Part shown: positions 47,032-56,560 of the stretch, piece after piece
Layout of the letters: the number at the start of each line of letters is the position of its first letter
Position numbering within the stretch: the first letter of the stretch is position 1
DNA from: CAZGAQ01 sp964523405
Lineage (GTDB): Bacteria > Planctomycetota > Phycisphaerae > UBA1845 > Fen-1342
Assembly: GCA_964523405.1 (NCBI GenBank)
Contig: CAZGAQ010000005.1
Coordinates: 135,613-199,612 of the forward strand
Direction of reading: 5' to 3'
DNA length: 64,000 nt
Translations under genes and position numbers: made by a program
Notes under the pieces: model-generated
Databases searched by the model: none
What the model saw: the letters and a program-made list of their open reading frames with translations, nothing else
Told to the model about the DNA's origin: nothing

Positions 47032-47621
47032 CAAGCGCTTCCCGGTACCGCGCCCACACGCGCTAGCAGGGCCAGCAGATCCGCCGCGCTCTGGCCGACG
47101 GACCGTCCGGCGGTGTCGAGCACGTGATCTGCTACGGCAGCGTATAGCGGCGCGCGCTGTCCGAGCAAGTGGCGGACCTCAGCGAGGCCGGCGTGCGCGG
47201 TTAAGGCGGGGCGCGTCTGAGCCGAACGCGGGTCCGCCATGCTGCGCCGATACAGCTCGTCGGCCGGGGCCGTGAGCCAGATGCACAGGCCGGTGGCTTT
47301 GAGGATGGCACGGTTCTCCGGCGCGAGAACAGCCCCGCCCCCGACACTGATGATCTGGCGGGCACCGGCGCAGACCTGCGCCAGGACACGGGATTCGAGG
47401 GCGCGGAAGGCTCCCTCCCCGTCCTGGGCAAAGATGTCGCGAATGGACTTGCCCGCGGCGGCCACGATGAGCTCGTCCGTGTCGACAAAGGGGCGCTGCA
47501 GTTGCCGGGCAACGAGTTGCCCGATGGACGTCTTGCCGCAGCCGCGGTAGCCAATCAAGATCAGGTTCGAGGCGCGGGTTGCAGGCGGTGGGGGGCCAGA
47601 CGCGTCGGCCGGCGCACTCAT
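47031..47621 (-). CDS. aroK: Shikimate kinase
   Basis: A 196-residue kinase phosphorylating shikimate in aromatic amino-acid synthesis. Start ATG 47621 overlaps the end of the phosphoesterase gene by 4 nt. Walker A GYRGCGKT (24-31), substrate-binding Asp47 and Asp49 (VDTDE), the GGG loop (94-96) and the Arg-rich lid (YRRSMADPRSAQTRP) are present. The N-terminus has an extra ~17 residues rich in Ala and Pro. It is translationally coupled to the prepilin peptidase gene downstream. Confidence 0.93.
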   Translation of the reverse strand: MSAPADASGPPPPATRASNLILIGYRGCGKTSIGQLVARQLQRPFVDTDELIVAAAGKSIRDIFAQDGEGAFRALESRVLAQVCAGARQIISVGGGAVLAPENRAILKATGLCIWLTAPADELYRRSMADPRSAQTRPALTAHAGLAEVRHLLGQRAPLYAAVADHVLDTAGRSVGQSAADLLALLARVGAVPGSA

Positions 47622-48457
47622 CCGAACACCGTGTGACGCACGGTCTGGGCCGGGTTCGCAAGATCGAACGTGACGGCATGGAGTCGCCCGATGCCCTGGC
47701 CAGGGCTGATGCACAGCGTGTTGCCGATCTGGTCGGTGAAGCTGCCGGTCAGCCCGGGCGATTCATGCACGTGCCCATGCAGCGCGACGCGCGGCTGGTG
47801 TGCGGCGATGAAGGCCCGGACGGCGCGCGAGCCGATGGGGTAGGGCACGTGGGGCAGGCGGTCCAGCTTGGTGTCGTGGGGCGGGGCGTGGGCGACGAGC
47901 ATCCAGGGTTCCGTGATGCGCGGCGCCGTGTCGAGTTCGAGGGCCATCGACGTGCGGGCGGTGAAGTGCTCGCGCAGGTCGGCCTCGACCAGCCGCTCGG
48001 TGGCGGCATCCCAAACGACGCCTTCAAAGGCCGGGGGCGGGTCGCCGGGCAGGTCCAGACGCTCGTGATCCTTGGCCCAGTGCGGCGACGGCGGGGCATT
48101 GCCGTAGCCCAGCCAGAGTTGGCCCCCGTGCCGCCATGCCTGTCGGTGGTCCAGGAGTACGAGCCGCCCGGCTTCGTGCTGGCGCTGCAGAGCCAGACGC
48201 ATCGGGGTGATTTCGTGATTGCCGACGATGCAGGCGAGCTGCAGCGCAGGCAGTTCCGCCCGCCACGCATCGATCTGCTGCAGGAAGGATCGCTCTTGTT
48301 CCGCAACCTGTGGTAACACCGGCTGCTGGAGCTCGACGTCCCGCCACAGGTCGCCGCCGAGCACGAGCAGGTCCGGGCGCGCGGCGCGCAGCAACTCCGC
48401 GAGCTGTGCATACAGCACGCGGTCGCCGTGCAAGTCACTGGTGAAGCAGACGCGCAT
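47618..48457 (-). CDS. Calcineurin-like metallophosphoesterase
   Basis: A 279-residue phosphoesterase with all five blocks of the fold: SDLHGD (Asp8, His10), LGGDLWRD, GNHE, a HAPPHD segment and the C-terminal HGHVH. These bind two metal ions. The substrate is unknown. It is the first gene of a tightly overlapping unit with aroK and the prepilin peptidase, an unusual grouping with no obvious shared pathway. Confidence 0.88.
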   Translation of the reverse strand: MRVCFTSDLHGDRVLYAQLAELLRAARPDLLVLGGDLWRDVELQQPVLPQVAEQERSFLQQIDAWRAELPALQLACIVGNHEITPMRLALQRQHEAGRLVLLDHRQAWRHGGQLWLGYGNAPPSPHWAKDHERLDLPGDPPPAFEGVVWDAATERLVEADLREHFTARTSMALELDTAPRITEPWMLVAHAPPHDTKLDRLPHVPYPIGSRAVRAFIAAHQPRVALHGHVHESPGLTGSFTDQIGNTLCISPGQGIGRLHAVTFDLANPAQTVRHTVFG

Positions 48458-48480
48458 GAGAATCCACGAGTACGATAGCG

Positions 48481-48729
48481 CTAGTACGCCGCATTCTCGA
48501 CGCGCTCGTCGAGATTGTCGAGGGCTTCTCCGAGCGCATCCGGGCCGCGCTCCACCTGACGCAGCAGCGTCGGCCGGCCCTCAGTCGGGGCCCAGCGATT
48601 GTAGTGGGGGTCCTGCGTCGTCGAGCAGCCGCTTGGACCGAGGGCGGCGACCAGCAGGCTGCTCGCCAGCGCCAGAGCCCGCGCCCACCTCACCACGCTG
48701 GACGAACTCAGGAGTGAAACGGTTTTCAT
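48481..48729 (-). CDS. Small predicted lipoprotein
   Basis: An 82-residue product with a long hydrophobic signal (ALALASSLLVAALG) and lipobox-like SGCS, followed by a ~45-residue polar mature part (DPHYNRWAPTEGRPTL ... DALGEALDNLDERVENAAY). No family recognised. GAGG lies a few bases before the ATG. Confidence 0.6.
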   Translation of the reverse strand: MKTVSLLSSSSVVRWARALALASSLLVAALGPSGCSTTQDPHYNRWAPTEGRPTLLRQVERGPDALGEALDNLDERVENAAY

Positions 48730-48928
48730 TGCGACCTCGCACGTTGTTCGCGGGCCGGCCGCCGTGCGGCGGCGGGGCCGGGACGGATTGCTGTCACTCT
48801 ATCGGTGGGGAGCCCTGATCGGGCGCAATTCGCCGCGCGCGAGGGGCCGGGGTGGCTACAATCCCGCAGACTTTGCCGGGTCGTTGCCCCGGGGTGCATC
48901 GCAACCTTGGCCGCTTGCGGAGGCGGGC

Positions 48929-49294
48929 ATGTTCGAGCTGACGGTGGTTGGGACGTTTGCGGCCGAGCACCAGCTCCGGCTGTCGGACGGAAGCTGGGAA
49001 ACGCCGCACGGGCACGCCTGGCATGTGCGGGTGACGGTGGCCGGGGCGGAGTTGGATGAACACGGTCTGCTCGTGGACTTTCACGCGGTGGAACGCGCTC
49101 TGGAGGCCGTGCTGGCGCCGCTCGCTGGGCAGCGGCTGAACGGGGTGGAGGCCTTCGCGGGGCGTAATCCGACGGCCGAGATCGTGGCGCTGCACATCGC
49201 GGACGAACTGCAGCAGGTGCCGCTGGGGCCGGTGCGGCTCAAGGCGGTTGAGGTCGAAGAGGCGCCGGGGTGTTGGGCGCGGTACTTGCCTTAG
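48929..49294 (+). CDS. QueD/PTPS-family protein lacking usual catalytic residues
   Basis: A 121-residue protein with GGAGG before ATG 48929. The fold matches 6-carboxytetrahydropterin synthase: FAAEHQL, PHGHAWHVRVTV, GLLVDFHAVERAL, NPTAEIVALHIADEL. The zinc histidines His14, His27 and His29 are present. The catalytic Cys that sits a few residues before HGH in QueD is missing (SWETPHGH), and the Asp-His pair of the LDHxxLN motif is replaced by LAGQRLN. It may therefore bind zinc or pterin without the standard reaction. It is followed by an isomerase gene 14 bp on. Confidence 0.8.
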   Translation: MFELTVVGTFAAEHQLRLSDGSWETPHGHAWHVRVTVAGAELDEHGLLVDFHAVERALEAVLAPLAGQRLNGVEAFAGRNPTAEIVALHIADELQQVPLGPVRLKAVEVEEAPGCWARYLP

Positions 49295-49308
49295 GCCTGG
49301 GAGGAACG

Positions 49309-50097
49309 ATGCGCTTGCAGGTGATCAAGGGGCTGTGGGGCGATGCGGAAGGGGCCGCGACGCGCGCGGACCTGGCGCGGATCAAGGCGGCCGGGTACGA
49401 CGGGATTGAGTGGTCCGCGCCGCAGGCCGAGCCCGAGGCCTGGCGCGCCTGGTGCGGGGAGCTGGGGCTGGACTACATCGGAATGGTGTTTCCCGCGGAG
49501 AGCGCGGCCATCGCGCCGGAATTGCGGAAGATCGCCGCGTACGGGCCCGTGAAGATCACGATGCACAGCGGGCGCGACAAGATGAGCTTTACGGAGGGGT
49601 GCGCGTTCCTGCGTACGGCGCTGGCGGTCGAGGCGGACTTGGGCATTCCCGTCGCGCACGAGACGCATCGGCATCGGCTCTTTTACGCGCCATGGGCGAC
49701 GGCGCAATACCTGGCGGAGTTCCCGCGTCTGCGGCTGTGCGTGGACTTCAGCCACTGGTGCTGCGTGTGCGAGTCGCTCCTGCAGGACCTGGGGGAGTGC
49801 GTCGAACTGGCGTGCCAGCGCGCGATTCACATTCACGGGCGTGTGGGTTGGGAGGAGGGGCCCCAGGTCGCCGATCCGCGCGCGCCGGAGGTGGCGCACT
49901 ACGTGACGCGGCATGAGGAGTGGTGGGACCGCGTGCGCGCCCTGCAGATGGCCGCGGGGCTGGAAACCCTGACGTTTACGCCCGAATACGGACCGCCTGG
50001 ATACATGCCGGCCTTGCCGTACACGCGCCAGCCGATCGCCAATCTGTGGGACGTGTGCCTGTGGGCGGCGCAGCGGTTGCGGGCGCGGTGGGTGTGA
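49309..50097 (+). CDS. TIM-barrel sugar isomerase/AP-endonuclease-2-like protein
   Basis: A 262-residue protein; ATG 49309 follows GGGAGGAAC. The xylose-isomerase-like barrel is recognisable from GYDGIEWS, GMVFPAES, ITMHSGRDKMS, HETHRHR, LRLCVDFSHWC, and HIHGRVG, with Glu and His metal ligands in these strands. Members isomerise or epimerise sugars and sugar acids. The exact substrate is unknown. Confidence 0.85.
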   Translation: MRLQVIKGLWGDAEGAATRADLARIKAAGYDGIEWSAPQAEPEAWRAWCGELGLDYIGMVFPAESAAIAPELRKIAAYGPVKITMHSGRDKMSFTEGCAFLRTALAVEADLGIPVAHETHRHRLFYAPWATAQYLAEFPRLRLCVDFSHWCCVCESLLQDLGECVELACQRAIHIHGRVGWEEGPQVADPRAPEVAHYVTRHEEWWDRVRALQMAAGLETLTFTPEYGPPGYMPALPYTRQPIANLWDVCLWAAQRLRARWV

Positions 50098-50150
50098 TGC
50101 CGATCCGCCCGGGTCCGACAGATCGGCGAGCCCCTTGGCCCGGGGCGGAC

Positions 50151-50184
50151 AAAAAAACCGGGCCCGTCGTTGGACGAGCCCGGT
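50151..50184 (-). terminator. Rho-independent terminator of the DUF642-like PEP-CTERM gene
   Basis: Arms accgggcccgtc and gacgagcccggt with one mismatch around a short loop, followed on the minus strand by seven T. It sits 33 bp past the stop at 50217. The strongest terminator in the window. Confidence 0.85.
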
Positions 50185-50216
50185 CTCCCCAAGTCACACG
50201 GGAGATGATTCGTGGT

Positions 50217-50858
50217 CTAGCGCCCGCGCTTCCGCAGGGACACGAGCAGGCCGCCGAGGACCATCGCCAGGCTCGCCGGCTCCGGAATCATGCTGACGTG
50301 CACGTCGTCCAGGAACGTACCGAGCGAGTCCGACGCGCTGCGGTCGCCAAACTGCAGGCGGGTTACCTTGCCGGTCGCCCGCACGGTGTACGTGCTGGTC
50401 TGCCAATTCGTCGTGCTGCGGCCGGCGCCGCTCGCGGACAGCGTGTCGAGAATCGTGCCATTCCACTTCACCTCGAGGCGATTGTCCTTCACACCAGGAC
50501 GCGGTGAGAAGGCAAACTGCAGGACATATTGCCCGCCGGCGGTGGTGGGCAGATCCTGATAGATGGCGCTGGAGGCGGGCTCGCCGGACCGCGCGCCCTT
50601 CGGACCGTCGATATCCGCATCGAGCTCGACGTACTGGCTGCCCGCAGCGCTCTTCCAGTTGCTCACGTTGCGCTGTATCTCGATGCTCGGACCGCGGGCC
50701 AATTGCCAGCCGGTGATGGCCGGGAAGATTTCCCAAGTGCTGGTGATGGCTGGGGCTTCGAAGCTGCCATTGATGACGATATTGTCGGCGGTGGCGGTGG
50801 CGACCAGGGCGAACGTGGCGACAAAAAGGCACGCGACGGTGCGGGGAGTGCGAGTCAT
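50217..50858 (-). CDS. PEP-CTERM protein with DUF642-like domain
   Basis: A 213-residue exported protein; ATG 50858 has AGGAGG five bases upstream and a signal peptide ending near ATATAD. The body starts NIVINGSFEAP and has FPAITGWQ, hallmarks of DUF642/galactose-binding-like carbohydrate-binding domains. The end is the PEP-CTERM sorting tail: IPEPASL, a hydrophobic helix and RKRGR. Such proteins are processed by exosortase and attached to the surface or exopolysaccharide. No exosortase gene is in the window. Confidence 0.88.
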   Translation of the reverse strand: MTRTPRTVACLFVATFALVATATADNIVINGSFEAPAITSTWEIFPAITGWQLARGPSIEIQRNVSNWKSAAGSQYVELDADIDGPKGARSGEPASSAIYQDLPTTAGGQYVLQFAFSPRPGVKDNRLEVKWNGTILDTLSASGAGRSTTNWQTSTYTVRATGKVTRLQFGDRSASDSLGTFLDDVHVSMIPEPASLAMVLGGLLVSLRKRGR

Positions 50859-51259
50859 TTGTCCTCCTGGGATCTCTCGGCGAAACCACCAGAGCTTAGG
50901 CCGGGCGGGCGACGACGTTCGCGGCCGAAGTTCCTTGCGCGCGGCGGTCCCAGAATCGCTGCGCCGCGGCAAGCAGGTGCGCGGGCTTATCCGAACCGGT
51001 CGGCGCGGGCCGTGTGTGTGGCGGGTGATTGCCATCTGGGGCTGATAGGAAGTGGTCCGGCGCACGGTGGGGGAGCGCGCTGCCCGCGGGCGGGAGACCC
51101 TCTTACCGGGCGTCTGGGCCCCGGCCCGACGGGTGCGGGCTTCAGTGCGGTGCGCCGCCGTCACTCGCTCCGCAGCTTCTGCAGGTCCTGGTGAACGTGC
51201 GCCGGAGCCCGCACAACGAGCGCCGTGCGCCCAGGTTGGACAGCGGTGTATCGCCCGTC
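50859..51259. other. Intergenic region without a recognisable gene
   Basis: 401 bp between the PEP-CTERM start and the glycosyltransferase stop. It should carry the PEP-CTERM promoter; no tRNA, terminator or domain-bearing ORF is seen. Confidence 0.6.
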
Positions 51260-52939
51260 CTACGGCCCGAACCGGTCCACCTCGACGCTCTCGCGCTTGT
51301 CCGTGCCGTCCGCCCTCTGCTCGCTCTTGATCGGGTACGACGTGTGCGTCGGCGGCCCCAGCCGTGCCGTCAGCACGGCTAGGTACGCGGCATACTGCTC
51401 ATCCGGAAAATCGATCGCCTTCGGCGGCACGCCACGTTTGGCCGATTCCTTGGGCGCCCCGGGCCGGTGATCGGCCCGGTACGTCACGAGCCACAGCGTA
51501 CCGCCCGCCGGCCGCGTCACCGTATTCGGGTCCGGCGCCCAATCCACCGGCCCCGGCGCGAAACGCAGCGCGTCGAACACAAACTGCCCGCCCACCCCGC
51601 GCCAATCGCCGAGATACGGTCCGAACTCCGACGCCTCGTCGGCGTTGAACGAAATCCACTTGTCTCCCGGCCGCGTCTGCTGCGCCACGGCCACGACGGC
51701 CGCCTTGCTGAGTTGCGAGGACTTGGATTGGTACGGCTGGGCCATGTCGCCCGCCATCACGGCGACGGCGAAGACGGTCAACAGGCCTGCAATGATCGCG
51801 AGTGCTCCGCGTACGTGCCGTGGCGGAAGCAGCCAGCGGAGCACGGTCAACCCGCCCAACCCGGCCAGCAGGCAGATGGCCGGCGCGAGATACAGCGACG
51901 TCCGCGCCGACCCGCCGTACGGATAGGCCTTCACGCACGCCGCCACAAACGTCAGCGCGAACGGCAGCAGGAGCAGGACCAGCAGCGGACGCCGCGTGCG
52001 CCACATCGCTCCGCAGCCGATCAGAAACAGCAGGAATGTGCCGATGCTGCCCGGCGGCTTGCCCCCGTGCGGATAGGCGAACATCTCACTTGTGTGAATA
52101 GCCCCAAGCCACAGCAGCAGCTTCGGCGGGTCGTTCAGTGGTGGAAACGCCAACGCCCACATGTCAATCTGCGTCAGTCGCGCTGCGGCCGCCGCGTGCG
52201 GCAGGGCATACGTCAGGTACATCGCGAGAAAGCTGCCGCCCAGGCACAACCCGAACAATGCCCACCCGACCAGCACGCCCGCCCGTCCCCGCACGCGCAC
52301 GGCGAGCCCCGTCAGGAACAGGCCCACGGCCCCGCCCACAAACACGCTGGGGTACGAGCACCACGGTGCGGCCGCTCCGAGCAGTATCAGGGCGATCCAG
52401 CGCCCGACGCTGCCCGGCCGCTGCCAGACGGACCACGCCAGCATGGTCAGCCCGAGCCCGACGAGCAGGTCCGACGCGTACGGTTTCACCTCGGCTCCGT
52501 GCCGTACGACGTAGAACGACACCGCGAAGATGCCGACCGCCAGCACGGCCGCAGCGCGCGGGAGCGTCCGGCGCGCCAAGCGCCACATGAGCAGCAAGGC
52601 GGTCAGGCTGCACAGCGTCGGAAACAGGTGCAGGGCCCATTCCGACAGCCCGAGCACCTGGCTGAACGCCAACTCGACCCACATGAACACGAGCGGCGCG
52701 ATCTGCCCGTACACCAGCGGCCGGATCATGCCGGCGTAGTCACGGGCCACGAAGTTCACGCAGACGAACGACTCGTCTCCCCAGAATGGAAAGCCCAGCG
52801 CGTAGCGTAAGACGCGCCAGACCAGGCCGACCGCAACCAGGAGCAGGATGAGGCGCGCCGGCGCTACGTGCTGCAGGTGCGCGGCCAGGGAGCGACGCGC
52901 TGCGGGCTCCGGTTTGGCCGGCTGCGGCGCCGCGCTCAC
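51260..52939 (-). CDS. GT-C-type membrane glycosyltransferase (PMT/ArnT-like)
   Basis: A 559-residue protein starting at GTG 52939, which overlaps the nadB stop by 4 nt (GTGA). About eleven membrane helices. The first extracytoplasmic loop holds FWGDESFVC, the acidic residue that contacts lipid-phosphate sugar donors in GT-C enzymes. The C-terminal ~130 residues form a soluble outside domain. It probably transfers a sugar from a polyprenyl carrier to a lipid or protein. The longer frame upstream reads into nadB and is rejected. Confidence 0.85.
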   Translation of the reverse strand: MSAAPQPAKPEPAARRSLAAHLQHVAPARLILLLVAVGLVWRVLRYALGFPFWGDESFVCVNFVARDYAGMIRPLVYGQIAPLVFMWVELAFSQVLGLSEWALHLFPTLCSLTALLLMWRLARRTLPRAAAVLAVGIFAVSFYVVRHGAEVKPYASDLLVGLGLTMLAWSVWQRPGSVGRWIALILLGAAAPWCSYPSVFVGGAVGLFLTGLAVRVRGRAGVLVGWALFGLCLGGSFLAMYLTYALPHAAAAARLTQIDMWALAFPPLNDPPKLLLWLGAIHTSEMFAYPHGGKPPGSIGTFLLFLIGCGAMWRTRRPLLVLLLLPFALTFVAACVKAYPYGGSARTSLYLAPAICLLAGLGGLTVLRWLLPPRHVRGALAIIAGLLTVFAVAVMAGDMAQPYQSKSSQLSKAAVVAVAQQTRPGDKWISFNADEASEFGPYLGDWRGVGGQFVFDALRFAPGPVDWAPDPNTVTRPAGGTLWLVTYRADHRPGAPKESAKRGVPPKAIDFPDEQYAAYLAVLTARLGPPTHTSYPIKSEQRADGTDKRESVEVDRFGP

Positions 52940-54591
52940 GACGCGGCCTCGTCCGGCACGGGGCTCGTCGACACCTGGAGCGTGTCTTCCGCGCGGACCA
53001 GGTTGATGTGCCGGCGCCATTCCGCATCCGGCTGCGGATAGTCGGTGCGGAAGTGCACGCCCCGCGACTCACAGCGCGTGGCCGCCCCCAGTGCGATACA
53101 CAGGGCCACGGTCAGCATGTTCTGGGTTTCCCACGCGCGCGGCTCGTCAAAACGCTTGTCCATCACGTACCGCGCCCAGAATTCGATGATCTCCAGCGTC
53201 TCGCGCAGCCGGTCTCCGCTGCGCTCGACCGCCACGTTGCGCGACATGAGGCTCGTCAGGCTGTTCGTGACGTCCACGAGGTCCAGCTCGGTGCGCGTCG
53301 ACGCCGGCAGCAGGTGGCTCAGGGGAAGGGGGGCTTTGATGCGGTCATTGGCGGCCGCCCGCTGGGCCGCCAGGCGGCCGCTGCGCCGCCCGTACACCAG
53401 CCCCTCCAGCAGCGAGTTGCTCGCCAGGCGATTGGCTCCGTGCAGGCCGCTTGAAGCAACCTCGCCGCACGCCGCCAGCCCGGGCAGACTCGTCTGGCCG
53501 TGCACATCCACGACCACGCCGCCGACACAGTAGTGCGCGCTCGGCCGTACCGGGATCAGGTGCTGCTCCGGGTCGATGTCGAAGTCGCGACACAGCCGCG
53601 CCAGGTTGGGGAAGCGCGCGGCGAAATGGCCTGGGGCGAAATGCCGCACGTCCAGGTATGTGCACGGGGCGTGCTCGCGCCGCATCTCCGCTGCGATCGC
53701 CCGGCTGACCACGTCGCGCGGCGCCAGCTCCGCGCGCTCGTCGTAGCGCGGCATGAACCGCTCGCCGGCGCGATTCAGCAGGTAGGCCCCCTCACCGCGC
53801 ACCGCCTCGCTGAGCAACTCGCGCGCCGCCCCGGCCACATACAGCGTCGTCGGATGGAACTGGATCATCTCCATGTCCCGCAGCACGGCCCCCGCGCGCA
53901 GCGCCATCGCCAGCCCGTCACCGGTGGCTACGACCGGATTCGTGGTCTCGCGATACGCCCGCCCGCATCCGCCGGTCGCGAGAATCGTCGTCGTGCCCCA
54001 GAACATCTGGTGCCCGTATTTCGGATGATGAGTCACCACTCCGACCACCTGCCCGTCGTGCGTCAGCAGGTCAATCGCGAAACACTGCTCGAAGATGCGG
54101 ATGCGCGGATGAGCCCGCACCAGCAGCATGAGCACGCGCTGAATCTCCCGCCCCGTGGCGTCCTGCGCGTGCACGATCCGCGAGTGCGTGTGCCCACCCT
54201 CGCGACCGGCGGCCAGATGCCCGCCCTCGCGGTCAAAGCGCGCCCCCGCCCGTTCGAGTTCGGCGATCAACCCCGGCGCTTCGTCCACCACTCCGCCAAT
54301 AATGTCCGTGTGCCCCAGCCCGCACGCTACGCTGACGGTGTCAGCCGCGTGCTGCGCCGGGGTGTCGTCGGGTTCGGTCGCGCCGGCAATGCCGCCCTGG
54401 GCGTACGCGGTGGCACACTGATCGAGCTTGTCCTTGGCGACCAGCAGCACGTCGCCCGCTTCGGCAGCGTGCAACGCCGCCGACAGCCCGGCCACGCCCG
54501 ACCCCAGCACGAGTGTGTCTGTGAGCAGGTGGGGAAGGCGGTAGTGCTCGAAGTTCGTGAGATAACGGCGACGGCCGATGACAGTACTCAT
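52936..54591 (-). CDS. nadB: L-aspartate oxidase
   Basis: A 551-residue flavoenzyme making iminoaspartate, first step of NAD synthesis from aspartate. The FAD-binding LVLGSGVAGLSAAL lies near the N-terminus, with QGGIAGA, EGGHTHSRIVHAQDATGREI, the active-site stretch MIQFHPTTLYV, and HYCVGGVVVDVHGQTSLPGLAACGE split across the substrate domain. ATG 54591 overlaps the cyclo-ligase stop (ATGA). Confidence 0.95.
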   Translation of the reverse strand: MSTVIGRRRYLTNFEHYRLPHLLTDTLVLGSGVAGLSAALHAAEAGDVLLVAKDKLDQCATAYAQGGIAGATEPDDTPAQHAADTVSVACGLGHTDIIGGVVDEAPGLIAELERAGARFDREGGHLAAGREGGHTHSRIVHAQDATGREIQRVLMLLVRAHPRIRIFEQCFAIDLLTHDGQVVGVVTHHPKYGHQMFWGTTTILATGGCGRAYRETTNPVVATGDGLAMALRAGAVLRDMEMIQFHPTTLYVAGAARELLSEAVRGEGAYLLNRAGERFMPRYDERAELAPRDVVSRAIAAEMRREHAPCTYLDVRHFAPGHFAARFPNLARLCRDFDIDPEQHLIPVRPSAHYCVGGVVVDVHGQTSLPGLAACGEVASSGLHGANRLASNSLLEGLVYGRRSGRLAAQRAAANDRIKAPLPLSHLLPASTRTELDLVDVTNSLTSLMSRNVAVERSGDRLRETLEIIEFWARYVMDKRFDEPRAWETQNMLTVALCIALGAATRCESRGVHFRTDYPQPDAEWRRHINLVRAEDTLQVSTSPVPDEAAS

Positions 54592-55169
54592 GCGGTTGCC
54601 TGTGCTGCGAAGCGTCGGACGGTGACATCCGTCACCAGCATCGCCACGCGGGCGTCCGACGGTTCCACGGGAATGGACGGCAGCACCTGCTCTTCGAAAG
54701 CCAGCGCACACGACACGCCGCGAAAATCAGGATGCCGCAGAAAACGATCGTAAAACCCCCGCCCGCGCCCCAGGCGGTTGCCAGCTTCGTCGAAGCCCAG
54801 TCCGGGCACGATCACCAGGTCAATATCCGAAACCGGCGCCGGCATGCCTTCGACCGGTTCGCGGATCCCCATGTAGCCCTCTTCGACTCCGGTCGCCAGG
54901 GACTGAATCTCGATCGGCAGCATCCGCCGCTGGTCCCACGTGACGCGCGGTGCCAACACCCGTTTCTGATCCGCCCACGCCTGCAGGGCAAGCTGCTGCG
55001 TGTCGACCTCTGTCGCCGTCGACAAGAAGAGCATGATGACCTCGGTGCGCCGATACTCCGGCTGCTGACATAAAAGCCGGCACGCGGCCGCGCTGCGTCG
55101 GTGCTGCGCGTCCGCCGGAATCGCTTCCAGCCGCCGCCGCAGTTCTTGTCGCAGCTCACGCTTGGTCAT
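54588..55169 (-). CDS. 5-formyltetrahydrofolate cyclo-ligase
   Basis: A 193-residue enzyme converting 5-formyl-THF to 5,10-methenyl-THF with ATP. Motifs: a basic N-terminus (KRELRQELRRRL), IREPVEG, VIVPGLGFDEAGNRLGRGRG, and GFYDRFL. Both ends overlap their neighbours by 4 nt, tying it to rarA and nadB. Confidence 0.93.
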   Translation of the reverse strand: MTKRELRQELRRRLEAIPADAQHRRSAAACRLLCQQPEYRRTEVIMLFLSTATEVDTQQLALQAWADQKRVLAPRVTWDQRRMLPIEIQSLATGVEEGYMGIREPVEGMPAPVSDIDLVIVPGLGFDEAGNRLGRGRGFYDRFLRHPDFRGVSCALAFEEQVLPSIPVEPSDARVAMLVTDVTVRRFAAQATA

Positions 55170-56527
55170 CCTGGTTTCCGTTCAGTCCGGCCGCTGGCGG
55201 CAACCTTCGCCCGCAGTTCGCGCAGCCGCGCCGCCAGGCGGGCCTCCTCGCCCCGGTCGGAGGGATTGTAGTAGCTCTTGGGTGCCCCCAGGTAGTCCTG
55301 GGACACGTACGCCCCGGGGAAGTCGTGCGGATACAGGTACCCCTGCCCGCGCGCCAACCTTTCCGCTCCGGCGTAGTTCGCGTCCCGCAGGTGCTCCGGC
55401 ACCGGCAGGGTGAACCCGTTGCGCACATCCTCACGGGCCGCGCCGATCCCCAGCGTCACTGCGTTCGACTTGGGCGCACACGCGACATACACCGCCGCCT
55501 GTGCCAGGGCGTACTGGCACTCCGGCAAGCCGACGGCAAGGGTGATCTGGACGGCCGCGGCCGCCAGGATCGCCGCTTTGGCGTCTGCGTTGCCGACATC
55601 CTCCGAGGCGCAGATCGCGATTCGCCGCGCGATGAAACGGGGATCCTCACCGCCTTCAAGCATACGCGCCAACCAATACAGAGTGGCGTCGGGATCGGTT
55701 CCACGCATGCTCTTGATAAACGCCGACGCAATGTCGTAATGGGTGTCGCCGGTGCCGTCGTAAACGATGGCCTTCTGCTGCAGGGATTCGGCGGCCACGT
55801 CCAGCGTGACATGCGGTGTGCTCGGGGTCACGCTGTCTGCGGACGCCTCCTTAAGTTGTGATAAGACCGCCACTTCCAGTGCAACGAGCGCCCGGCGCGC
55901 GTCCCCGTCCGCGCGCGTTGCGAGGAAGCGCAACGCGTCGTCGTCGACCACCGCACCGTATTTGCCGAGCCCGCGCTCGGTGTCGGCCAGCGCCCGCCGC
56001 AGCAGCGTCTCCAGATGCGGCACAGTCAGCGGGTGAAACTCAAAGATCTGGCTGCGCGACAACAGGGGGCTGTTCACGGAGAAGAACGGGTTCTCCGTCG
56101 TCGCCCCGATCAGGATGAGCGTGCCTTCCTCGACATCCCTGAGCAGCACGTCTTGCTGGGCGCGGTTGAACCGGTGTATCTCGTCCAGGAACAGCACCGT
56201 CCGCTGCGAGCTCGTCAGCCGCTCCCGCGCCTGATCGATCACCGCGCGGACGTCCTTCACTCCCGCCTCGGCCGCATGCAGCGTGATGAACGCCGCCTTC
56301 GTGTACCCCGCGATCAGCCGGGCCAACGTCGTCTTGCCGCAGCCCGGTGGTCCGAAGAGGATGGCACTCGTCAGACGCTCCGCCTCAAGCATCCGCCGCA
56401 GCAGCCGCCCCGGCCCGGCGAAGTGCTCCTGACCGACAAACTCGTCGAGGCTGCGTGGCCGCATGCGGACCGGCAGCGGCTGGACCTTCAGCGTGGCTGC
56501 CTCGCGTTGTTGGGCAAACAGATCCAT
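55166..56527 (-). CDS. rarA: Replication-associated recombination protein A
   Basis: A 453-residue AAA+ ATPase (also called MgsA) that acts at stalled replication forks. Walker A GPPGCGKTT (59-67), Walker B VLFLDEIHRF (111-120), sensor 1 IGATTENPFFSVN and a C-terminal tetramerisation domain are present. The N-terminus PLPVRMRPRSLDEFVGQEH is conserved. It leads a four-gene overlapping run. Confidence 0.94.
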   Translation of the reverse strand: MDLFAQQREAATLKVQPLPVRMRPRSLDEFVGQEHFAGPGRLLRRMLEAERLTSAILFGPPGCGKTTLARLIAGYTKAAFITLHAAEAGVKDVRAVIDQARERLTSSQRTVLFLDEIHRFNRAQQDVLLRDVEEGTLILIGATTENPFFSVNSPLLSRSQIFEFHPLTVPHLETLLRRALADTERGLGKYGAVVDDDALRFLATRADGDARRALVALEVAVLSQLKEASADSVTPSTPHVTLDVAAESLQQKAIVYDGTGDTHYDIASAFIKSMRGTDPDATLYWLARMLEGGEDPRFIARRIAICASEDVGNADAKAAILAAAAVQITLAVGLPECQYALAQAAVYVACAPKSNAVTLGIGAAREDVRNGFTLPVPEHLRDANYAGAERLARGQGYLYPHDFPGAYVSQDYLGAPKSYYNPSDRGEEARLAARLRELRAKVAASGRTERKPG

Positions 56528-56560
56528 GTGCGCGGCAGTATACCCCCTGACGCGGTCCCT

